A DNA stretch of 64,000 nt, taken from the NCBI GenBank assembly GCA_013397865.1, contig VZTI01001774.1:37659-101658 (forward strand). Direction: 5' to 3'. The stretch comes from Struthidea cinerea. Lineage: Eukaryota > Chordata > Aves > Passeriformes > Corcoracidae. Shown piece by piece: positions 23,501-35,500 of this stretch. A program made the translations under genes and the position numbers. The notes beneath the pieces were generated by a model. It was not told the origin of the DNA. It saw only the letters and a program-made list of their open reading frames with translations, and made no database searches. Positions within the stretch are counted from its first letter, which is position 1; each line of letters opens with the position of its first letter.

Positions 23501-26500
23501 GCCATTCATCTGCACACAGCCACGACGTGCAGCAGAAAATGCCACACATAATTGATGTTTTTCACTTCAAAACATCTTCATATCCCCTCTTTCACAAAAG
23601 ATCTGTTCTTCCCAAGCAGGACAAGGCAGGAATGAACTAGACAACTCAGCATGATTCTCACAGCTTCAGTGAAGAAGTGTCAGAAGTGAATAGCTCTTAC
23701 AATAGGAAGTGAGTGCATGTAGAGAAAGCATTACCAGGTATTAAAAAAATCAAAGAGATTTATCTTGACAATGCCTAAAACTGCTCGTGTCAGAGTGATT
23801 TGGTGTGAGCTCCCCCCTCAGATCTCTTAAGAAGTGAAGAGGCCAGGTGTTAGGAGACCTATTACACTGACCCCCTTGAAAGCCTGTGCTATAGCTTTGA
23901 TCCGGATTGCCTACAGCTTCCAGCTATACTTGGTTCAGATGTCACTTCTCAGACCCAAAGGAAGCCCTACCAAACTTTGACATGACTCTCACAGCCTCAA
24001 ACAGCCCCGCCGCCACTTTGGTCTGGACACAAAAAGGCCTGTGAATCCAGAAATAAGTGCCTTCAGAAACCTCTCACCAGCATCCATCCTCTGCAACCTC
24101 GGCCTCTGGTTCACCTACAAGGCAAATCCAGGGATCTGAGACTGCTGACACAGCCTGTGCGTTTTCCTTGAGAAGCACATGCTCTGCAGCTGACCCACAA
24201 ACAGCCTGCTGCGCACCAAGCTGCGGCGTGAGACGCCCAGAAACGCCACAGGCAGAACCCCTGGGAGCCCACGGGGAGCACAGCAGCAGCCCGCCACCGC
24301 CGCCGCGTCACTCACGTCAGCTGCAGCACCTGGTCCTCCATCAGCGAGATGAGAGGGCAGATGACAACTCCTGTGTGTCCAGTGTAAACAGGAGGAAATT
24401 GGTAGCACAAGCTTTTTCCATAGCCTGAAAGGGGGAAAAAAAAAGCAGAAGTGAGGCATTGCGCTTTCTCTGCGGCTACAACAGACAATTCCAACCCCTT
24501 AGTGAGCCCAAAAAACCAAGTCACGTTTGTTTTACTACTCTCCCCCAAAAAGGGAACAACTTTTTGCTGTTTCTTAGGATGCAATGGTAACTTACCAGTT
24601 GCCATGACAACAAGATTATCTCTTCTGTCTTCTAAAAGAGAATTGATCACTTTCCACTGGACCCTTTAAATTAAACAAAGGGGAATACTTGATTTTTGCC
24701 ACCACAGATAAAAAGTAAATTGTATGAAACTGCATATTCTGTTGAATTGTGGGTTAAAGGGACTCTTGAGGCTGCCTTAGAGTTGTTGTCTCTGCACAGT
24801 GCAGCCACTCGGACACTCCAAGTACTGCGGGCAGGGCCACGAGTGCCAGAGTGGGGATCTCCAACAGGACTCAGGCAGGCAGCACTTGATGCAGACACTC
24901 ACAGGAGATCACAAATAACACCTGCAGTTTTCACAGTGTTCGTGGATCAATTCTCTTCAATACAAGAGACTGTGAACAAGACCTGGATTTCTTTGTTGGC
25001 ATTTTTTCAAGTAAGCAGTAATAAAAACATCAGCCAGGTTGAAAGAAGGGCAAGAACACATACCCCAGAGTGCCCATTTTAACAGAAAATATTCTCACGG
25101 TTTAAATGAGGAATGCCCAAAATAGGTCTTCAGACATGTGACGTGGCTTTCTCCAGGTTCTGGCAGCAGTGGATCTTTAGCGGGAGAGAGGAGAAAACAC
25201 TCATTTGGGATTCAATGTTAAAAAGATAAAGCACTGTCTCCACAAACAACAGTCTGCTCGTGGATCGTGATGCCCAGGGGTTAGAATTGGGGCATTTCCA
25301 GTGAAAAGAGAGACATCAAACTCAAGATATTTTCAGGCTAGAATGAAGGACTAAAAAAAGCAGAGGCTCCTCAGAGACCCTGCATGAGGAGGAGAGCATA
25401 TGGCTTGATTAATGAGATAAAGCAAGAGCACTGTAATGCATTATAACTGCATCACCTGGAACAGGTTCATCCAGACAAGTCAAGGTGTGCTTCTCCTCAC
25501 GTTTCTGCTTCTTTTCCCCGTTTGATTTCTCTCCACAGGGACAACCCCAAAGCAGGTCAAAATCCCTCCCAAGGCAGAATTTCTTAACAAGTCTGCCATG
25601 AAGCAGCAACAGGAGAAGAACAAAGGCAGACGGGAGGTGACACCTCCCCGCTGCTGTGCTCTGAGCAGGTCCCCTCGGCTCTGCAGGGCCTCCACACCCC
25701 CACATCGGTTTTACTCCCACTAAGCAGACATCAGCTGATCATGGCAGAACTTTGCTCTCTTTTGCCAAGCACACCTTTATATTTTCATCTTGACGCAGTC
25801 CAAGTTCCCCCTTAGAAACCCAGGTGAGCTTTCTCTTCCTGGTTTGAGAAACCAGCCACTAAAAATCACTGTGCTTCCACAGCTGCTTCTACAGACAGTG
25901 ATTTTTAAAGATTTATTTCATCAAGCACTAAGATTTTCAAAAAAAACCATACCAAAATATTCCTCCTCTTCCTCAATGCCTTCATCTTCATCACCATCTG
26001 GTGCTACATCCACTTCTGTGTCAGGAGTTTTCCTGGCTTTACTGGACTCTCCTTCAGGTAAAACTCCTTTACAATCACCTACGTCTTCTAGAGACTGAGA
26101 AATTAAGAAGAAAAAAGTTATTTTGGAGCATGAAAGGGTAGATAAAATGCCCATCCGAGGTAATAGGATACGGGGACCAAGTTTTAACCTAGTTATAACA
26201 ACTTAAATCTAGTGGGTGGATCAAGTCCAAGCTGGTATAGCAAAGATGCCACAGGATGCAAATGATAATCCAGTCTAACACCAGCAAGTTGAATTCTTTA
26301 GGTATCCATGTGTTTATTCTGTCCATCATCTGTAAGCAACAACGTTTTGTTTCATATTCCCTCCCCTTAACTGTGCTCCATTCCACTGTGATCCCAGAGC
26401 AGCATCATTAGAAAAAAATTGAAAAATAAACCCTGAGGCACTCACTTTCAGCATCTCCATTTCCAGCTCTTCATCACTCTCAATGACACAGGAAACATTT

Positions 26501-29500
26501 TGTTCGTTGTCTGTGGAACACGCCTCCTACAAAATCAACACGATTCTCTCAGCAGCAAAGTAGTTTCTATTTTACCCACGACCTTCCAACCTTTCGTACC
26601 TCCTATAAGCCACTTCTCTGCACGCTTTAACTTCTTACCCAAGATAGTTAAGCTCCACATTCAGCTCTGAGGCCTGTCCACTTAAAACAAAACATCTGAA
26701 AGAAATATTAGAAAGTAACAAGCTTGCATTACCTCAGGTGCAGCTTCATTGACCAGTTCCTTCGCAGCCTGACATTCCAAGAACTGAAGCTCTTGCTCAG
26801 TAATGTCCAGGGACATGAAGTCGTCTCTGTCCTCTTTGTCCGTAAGTCTGGCTGCTGGCGCTCCATTTTCCAGAGCCGTGTTACCTCTCTGTGCCTCCTC
26901 TCCACTCACCTCTCCCTCCCAGAGGGCAGCCAGCGTAGCATCAGAGCAGATGTTGAGGTCACCTTCAGGTTGCTCAGCACATTCTGCTTTTTGTGCTTTG
27001 ACATCTGCTGACTTGACTTCAAAATGTGTTGTAGTTGCACCACGGCTCCTCTCCAGTCCAGAAGGGGAACCTGAGCCCATCAGGGTGGTTTTTAAGGCAC
27101 TGACATTCTCTGATATCTCAGCTAGTATTTCTGCAGCCCTAGGATGTAAAATCAAGGAAGGTAAAACAAAATTACAGAGGCAGTCACTACACTCCAGAAC
27201 GAAATTCAGCCAAGTTCAGTGTCAAATCTGTTGCAATTATACCAGTGAAAACACATATTCCTACATATAAAAAAACTACACATTCTGGGAAGAAAACAAA
27301 CAGAAAACAGATGGCTGTTCACACACATGTACTTCATTGTGTGGGACCTCAGAGATCAAAAGCTGATTGTGGAGGTAGAGACAAGTCAGCAAAAAACTGA
27401 CCTCTGGAAGTTTTCCAGCTGTCCAGAAGAGTCAGGGATGTGAGAAGCCAGGTCTGTTATCTCTTCAGCCAGAGAAGCCAAGCGCTCCTTCACACCCTCA
27501 GATGTGGCATCTGTAACAAGCGTAACAATTGGTTATTCCCTAATAACTGGGGTCTAACATCTACGTGTAAATAACTCACATTCCTGTAACTGCATTCCTA
27601 CAAGCTCTACAGCTGGTAAGACAGCATTTCCCAGGGCTTAAAAAATCAAGCACAGAGAATCAGGCCAAGCTTCCACATACTTAGCATTGCATCTCTTCCA
27701 TTACACGTGCTCAGGGAAAACAGGTACACAACGGCACCACTGCAAAGTGATCCTTCCCTGCTTCCCTCCAGCTCCCGGAAAAGAGCTGCTGACACAGACA
27801 TGCTGACTAAAGCAAGGCCAAAAACCTGCACCTTGTATCAAGGGGATAGCACTGCCACTTCTGCCTTTGACAGAAAAAGTAAAATTCAGCCAAAACAAAA
27901 AGGAAACAAACCCCTCACCACCTCTTTTTCAGCCTTAAGCTACCTGCAATATCTTCTTTATGAAATATAGAACTGAACAAAAACTAAGATTTTAACATCT
28001 CCTCTGATGAAGTAAATAATGTTAAACTGCTCTAAAACTATTTTTATGCCTCAATAAAAATGTAACTTCCTAACATGGTTTTTTTTGTGGCCTTATTTCA
28101 TCTTAAATTACGTATTTGTCCCTGCATCAGCAGCATTGAAATTAACTCACTGAAGTGTTTCCATAAACAAACCGGAATGACAGCGGGAATTCTTCCCATC
28201 TCTGTACAGCAGAGACAAACACAAACAAACGACAGGAAAACAGTCACAGAGCATGGTTACCCTGGGCATCCAAGAGTTTTTACTATCTGCTCCCCTGCAA
28301 GTCATCTCTAATCACCAAGAAGCCAAACAATCCTGATACTATTAAAATACCGGTGGGAAGTGGAATATGCAATTGTACATGGAATGAATTCCTTATGCTT
28401 GGATGGACAACTTACCTTTCCTTATACTAAATAATTTCCCGTCACTATTATTCATATTTTTCAGCTTTTCATAAACAATGTAGCCAGCCTAGGAGAGAAA
28501 GGAAGTAATTAGTACTCAGTACTCCACAGAGAAGAAACAACAACAACAAAAATTGATCAGGAGTTAATCAGGCAAAGCATGGCACCAGTACAGTGCAACC
28601 AGCAGAATTCCAAACTGGAACACAGCTCACATCATACTAACCACTACTCTGGCTCCACCGCCCATCAGGACCAGGTTACATGTTACAGAATGCTGCACTA
28701 AGGGCCAAATGCTGACTTGGGACTCCCTCTGGAATGGATACTCCTACACAGATCCCAGAGCGGTTCATCTCAGCAAGCTTGCTGCACACAGAAAGACCCC
28801 AGTACTCAGCTCCCAGTCCCACCATCTGCTCACCTCATTCAGATTTCATGCTGTGCTCCAGGAGAAGAGCTACAAACCTACCAAGATGGATTCAGTGTGT
28901 TTAATATTTCCCTTGGTATGAATAATGAGTTCTAACAGAAAAACACAGCCTAAAGCCAGAAGTGTGCTAATTAGGCTACACGTGTTGAAAAAGAAACAAG
29001 GCACTCCCTCATGTTTTCCTAGGAGGCTCCAAAAGGCAGGCCAGGTGAACAGAGCTTAGTGGGAAAGATGCACTGCCTGGAAAAAACTGTCTACAAAGGC
29101 TGAATCAGGCACAAAAAAAAGTTAAAATCTTTCTCTTCTTTTTCTTAGGTTTGGGTCTTCACAGGTGTTAAACCCTCCATGGTTGAACTTCTAACTAAAC
29201 TAGAAGTCAGAAAAGAAACCACTGTCCCACTTCCCTTCCTCTAAGCCTCAAAATAAGAGCCTGAAGGGATTCTTTTTCCTGCCCTAAGGAATTTTCTCCC
29301 AGGAAGCAAGTGGCACCCGGTAGCATATTGGTAAAACCCTTCACAGAACTGCAGATAAACCAAACTTCATCCAAAATAATGGAAAAGCAGGGGCTTCTAG
29401 AGAACCACAAAACTCATATGCAACTGAGCTCTTCCTGGTAATCCATATTGTGGTTCTCCTATATTAGCCACCAGTGAAGGCTGTATTTCTTCTAAGCTGC

Positions 29501-32500
29501 TTTTGAATTTCACCTCACACACCATATTTAACAGGATTTGGATTCATTAGCAGCTAAGAAAGATGACAAAACCAGAAGGAAACGCATCCAAAAATGATAA
29601 CAGGCTAAAGGGAACACCTGCAGACATGGGAATAAAGAAATAACCGGCAGCTAAGAGCACACTGGAGAAGGGATTTACTCCCAGAGGTTGGAACGGTGAT
29701 CCTGTGTGGTACATACGTAGGCATCTGTGGCTGCATAGAGCTTCTGCTCCTCGTTGAGTGGAAACTCTTCCCAGTTGCTGCAGCGGACAGATTGATCCTT
29801 CCGCAGCTGCCTGCCAAAAAGGTGCTTCACCAGGCCATTTAGACTCCACGTCTCCTTACACTTCAGCTGGGAAAAAAAAAAACCAAACAAAACACCAAAA
29901 GCAGAGGATTTGTTTAAAAAGGAAAGCGCCTGCACCTCCCCAGAAAGAGCATAGTGTACTCAATCCCTTGTTAGAAGCAAAGAGCCCTGGGTTAGTCAAA
30001 ACATAATTCATTTTTCAAAGCAGTAGCTCTTCTCAGTGCTGTCATACCACCAAAAATGTGAAATATCTGTACAAAACAACCTCTGGGTTGATAAAATAAA
30101 AGCCCTAGACTTAAACAGCATCCCCCCCCCTTCTCCTCCAGGATTTTTCTGTTATTTGCCTTTCTAATTAGAAAAACTCCGTATCAAACACCAGGGATTT
30201 ATCTAATAAAAACACAGGAATGTTAAAGCCTGCCTGTGAGCGCTGGACATCTTTTGTCAGCCTGAAGACAAGCACAAAGCAGAAGAGCACAGCTATAGCC
30301 CACGCTGACCACTATCCCGAGTGCTGGGAAGCAGCTCATCCCAGGTCTCCAAAAGCCACTCCACCACGCTGCTGCTTCCAATTGCTTTTGCAATCCCTTG
30401 TCAATCACAGCTGCTGCACACTATTGTCTGGAGAGCTGGTTTGGGAAACTTTGCTTCAGAGCCCAAGGACCTAGGGCTCATAAGCACAGCCTGTTGCTAT
30501 TCCAGCTTGGAAAACATGCACGACCATGGAGCCGAACAGCAGCAGTGCAGCATTATCAGCTCATTGCTTTCAATCTGGTATAAAAAAACCCCTCCCAACT
30601 GTTCTTTTTAGGCTCCCCCAGCCCTTCCCCTCCTTTTGTGCCATTATATATAACCCTGTTCTTTTGTTCTCTTTCAAGTTTATTTTTGGTTTGTTTCCTC
30701 TTTAGCAGAAGACTTTTAAGCAATGTGATCAGAGATCACATTGCTCATCTTCGTAACAAATTATCCTGAGTTGAATGATGGGAATAAAAAAAGGGGGGTG
30801 ACTGAGGAAACTCCAAATTTGAGAAGTGACAGCTCCTCTCATTGCTTGAGCAAACCAGTCAATTGGTACCATTTCCAATCCAGTAGGAAGCGAAACTCTA
30901 AAGTGGCTCGTATGGAAAGCACTGCTCCAAGTGCTGCTGCCGCATCGCCAGAGGAATGAGAAATGCGTGGAGAGACCAAGCACAGGTAAGGAAAAGCCCG
31001 GTGCACACAGAAAGAAAAGCTTTAAGGGACGTGCTAGAAATAAGAATGATTTGGAAGGCAATGAACCTTTGGCTCCCTTCCCCAAAAAGACAGCACAGGT
31101 GTCCCTGCATCAAACGATCTCTGAAACAAAACTGAAATTCAGGGTGTGCCAAACACAGCACAACTCGTAAACAACAGGTCAGCAAGTGCTGGAAACTGCA
31201 TCCACACCGGAGCTGAGGTGACACCGGCTTGAGAATCACAGCAACCAAGGTATTTCTACAGCTGCAGATTGTGTGGCAGGAACACCTCTGCAGGGAGGAC
31301 TTCAAGGAAGACCTTGATGCCTCCCTCCAGCAGCCAGCAAGCCACGGCAGCAGGGCTGCCTTCTTGTACCCTGTTTATAAGGTTCAGCCATTGCTGGGAC
31401 AATGACACCACTGCCAGCAGAACAATCTGGCCATTTCCATCACTAAGAATTAAAGGAAAAGCACTTGCAGCTGAATTCAAAAGCTACATCTCGTAAATAC
31501 GACAAGTGAACAGACCCAAAAGGGGACAAATGTTGATTAAAAACTGGCTCACTGAAAGACATTATTTAGTTCTGCAGGCTTTGAGAGATGTTTAAGCAGT
31601 TTCTAAATAAGTTACAATAGATCTCTGCTTTATTCCACAGAACACATTTGCTATGGGAATTGAACTCCTACGAAGACAAGGAAGCCTCCTTTCGCGCAGC
31701 ACAATAACAAGACTCCCTCCCACAACAAAAAGGTTTTAAGTTTTACTTTCTCATTAGCAACGTCAGCCAGCTCCACAAAGCTCTTCAGTTTGATTTCAAA
31801 GTCACTCATCAGCTTCCATTGATCTCCCTCAATTCCTACGCCAACCTTTTTAATTGTTTCATCTTCGAGCAGCCTTTTGAGTCCCTTGGGAAAACCTAAA
31901 ATAGATTAAGCCCAAATATGAGAAACGAAATACTGGAAGATGCCAGAAAGTCTAATGGAAATGACAAAATCCAAGCACAAAGGCCATCTGCAAAACCCTG
32001 TGCTTTTAAAGGAAAAGCCACCAAAGTTCCTCTGTTTATGTGACCTCTCCCTGGAATGACTGAAAACATCAGCCGGTGGTGATGGATCATCTGCAGACAA
32101 GCAAGAAGAAAATACTTGAAATACACAAAAGCAACCTGAAGACAAACCAAGTAAAAAAAAAAAAAAACCCCAAAACCTTATTTGCCTTTCTGATTGTTAA
32201 ATGGCATAACAAAAAGGCAACCCCCCACTGGAAAAGACACTTCAATCCTCAAAATTCAATGTTCACAACATGAAATCAAATATTATTTTACTGTTTTCCA
32301 CATCATTTCTTCACAGTTTCTGCTATTTCACATTTCTGGGCAACAGTTTAAACCATAAGCATGGGAAATCATCAGGAGCACAGATTCTCTGGAGACACAC
32401 TCAGAGCTAAAGCTGGGCTGCTCCAACAACAGCATTCGGAAAACAGAATTCACCAGCCAGATGCTGTGCCAAGCCCAAACATGTCAGTCTTGTCAGCAAG

Positions 32501-35500
32501 CAAAAACCCACAATGTTCAAAGATGCACACAGATACTGAGCATTATATTTTGATTTCTCCCAAACTGATGGCACAGCAATCCCGGATCAAAGCGTATTTT
32601 CAAGCTTACAGGACTGAATTAAAGCAGGCAGCTTTCTCATCTCGTTTTCCACAGGAGGAACAGCCACAGACACTTCATCCTTGAACAATAACAGCCTTTT
32701 CCTCCCCTGTGTGTTTGCTCCCATTTAAAATTCAGAACATCTTATTTAAATCCATACCTTCAGGACCCCACAGCTGGATACCCTGAATTAGTCTCAAGTG
32801 CAAATCTAGTACCTGCAAACACACGGTGCTGCACGAGCACACAGTGCTCACCTGCCTTGGTTTTCACTTCAAACATGGCCTTTTCTCAGTCCTGCAATAT
32901 GTATTTATGTACTTCAACAAACACTTGGCATCACCGATTTTGTTTTAGCACAATCATCTCTGCCCTTTGACGGCTGCCACTGCCACTGTACAGGTACATT
33001 TGCTGCTACTGCCACAGTCAGCTGTGCTGTGGACTGGGAAATCGCAGGTGCAACCCAAAGTATTAAAAAATAACTGGTAAAAACCCCCAAAACGGTAGCA
33101 GCCTGGTGTTGTGAGACGCAGACGAACTACAGCATTCCCAAAGCCTGTGAGCCATTGCAAAATATGGAAAATCCTCCCCAAAGGAGGTAGAATTCAATCA
33201 AATAAAAGCCTCCGACATATGCAGCTGATTTAACGTGCAAGGGATTTTCACCTGAGGGAGTCATCATTAAAACCTTCAAGGATGGGCACTTCCCAGTGGA
33301 GGACTCGTGCCCCATTTCCACCACCTCATTCCTAGAAAAGCGACTAACAAAAAACAAAAACCAAAAAGTCTTAAGTTGAAGACTGTGCAGAAACTACAAT
33401 CTGAGAAACAGGTCACACTTCAATAAATCTGTAAGGAAATAAAAAACTACTAAAAAATGAAAAATTATGAACAATCTTCCCAATAAATAAATGTGGTTTT
33501 GTCATTTATATACAGTCCAAGAACTCTCAATTCCTCCTGTAGGAGAAAGTTTTTTTGCTAGGACTTACTGCTTTTTATTGTGATTTGGCCAGCATTTCTG
33601 CAGATCAAATACACTGCCATAATAACCAGAAATTGGCTCTGGTTCCTGCACAAGTCACTCAGTTCAAAGTGCATCTCCCACTGGCAAGAACAGGCATTTT
33701 GGAAAATCATCCAGAAGGAAACACCAGCTTCTGCTGCGACACAGAAGCCCACGTGCAGCCACACTCAGCATCAGCACACAAACATCTCCCCTGCCAGAAT
33801 CAAAAGCATTTCAGCTCTTCATGGCTCTTCTTCCCTCAGCTTCCTCTCCTCACATCATTTTCCTTTGTGCTCTTGCGCCTCCCTGACGGAATAGCCTCCA
33901 GCAATTAAATTTTCCACCCCATTTGCTCTAAATGACAAAGGATTGAACACCAACATTAAAATTATCGCTGTTATACCTCAGCATGAGTCCCCCAGGGAAA
34001 TCAGAAACCTCTCACAGGCATAGTTTCAATCTAACATTTTAAAGCAAAGGTTATAAAATTGCCATCTCCTTCCCTCATCCCTATTTTCCCTATTTGGAAG
34101 CTTTTATTCACATCCATAATGAATTCAGCCTCTGCTAAGCACACCCCCTTCTCTCCCCACAGCTGCATCACACCAGGTACCCAGTATTCTTTCCCAAAAC
34201 TGAAAAACCAATGTCATATAATGCAGGTATTGGGAATAAACAGCACAAGAGTCATCATTTTTGAGGCTTTTTGTTGAAGCCAAATTGAAAAAAAAAAACC
34301 CAAAAAAAACCCCCCACAGCCTGCTCTATTTAGGTTGTTTATTTTGGCACTGAACAGAAAACTCATTATAGGAGCAGGGAGTTAAATTTTTAAAGTTGGA
34401 ATAAAATATTCTCTCCCAGACAGAAAAATAATCCCCAAGTAAGACTCTTTTGCCCTGTTCAGAACCTACACCCTGTTTTCGAGCACACATGGCAAGCTAA
34501 GGTTGTCTTAACATATGGGCATCACCCAGAGAATAAAACCCCTTATTTTAGGTGGGAAAGGGGAGAAAAAGGTTGGATTTTTACTGTCCCATGTAGTAGG
34601 ATATATTAGCCATTGCTCAAGGCTTAAGTTCAAACTTAACTAGAAGAAACAGCGAGCAGTTCATGCCCTAAATAAGAGAGGAAGTACAGTACCTGCCATG
34701 GAGGAGATGTGAAACAGGTAACACTTGTCCTCAGTGACACACATCTGGATTAGGGCTGTTTTGGCCATTTTCCCTTTCGTGTATGATGGTGGCCATTCAA
34801 TGTCAAACCCAACAGCAGCCCCAGCTGATAAACTCTGCCTGGAAAGGAACAGATAGCCCTCACATTTATCTGTTGTTCTGTCAGCATTTAAAACACCAAC
34901 TTTCAGTCACCTCACAGGAAGGTGAAAGGTGCACCGGCTGCGATTCTCTTCATTTCACATGTGCAAGGCACAGAAGCCATCTCACAACACAGACCACTTC
35001 GTGCTGACCCACAGAGCCACATGAAATGCTTCCAAACTCTGCAGATCCGCTTGCAAATAGTAGCACGTTGTCTATAAACAACTGCAGGTTGTGGGTGCAG
35101 AGAAGGACAGGGAGAGGCCGCTCAGCCATTACCGGCATGGGCAAAGCAAACGCATCCAAATGAACCGATTTACACAAATCAGAGTAGGAAAATGGGAAAT
35201 AAAACCATCTTAAAACACTTTTCCCACATCACTCCCTGTTCTCCCTGGCTCAACTGGACTCCCAAATTTCCCACCTCTTCCCCCTCAGCACCGCAACAGG
35301 GACAGGGCCTTTAGCCCCCCCTACTAAAACTTGGCCACACAGGCCTCAAGGACAGCCAGAGGCAAAAGATGATGGAATAGTTTTTATTCCCTCAAAAGGT
35401 TCTTCTTGATTCACCCCATGATCCCTTGAAAGACAGTCCTTTATTTATCCCACAGCACTGGAAGTTTTGTACAGATTTTTTTCCCTCAGCAACAGGAGCT

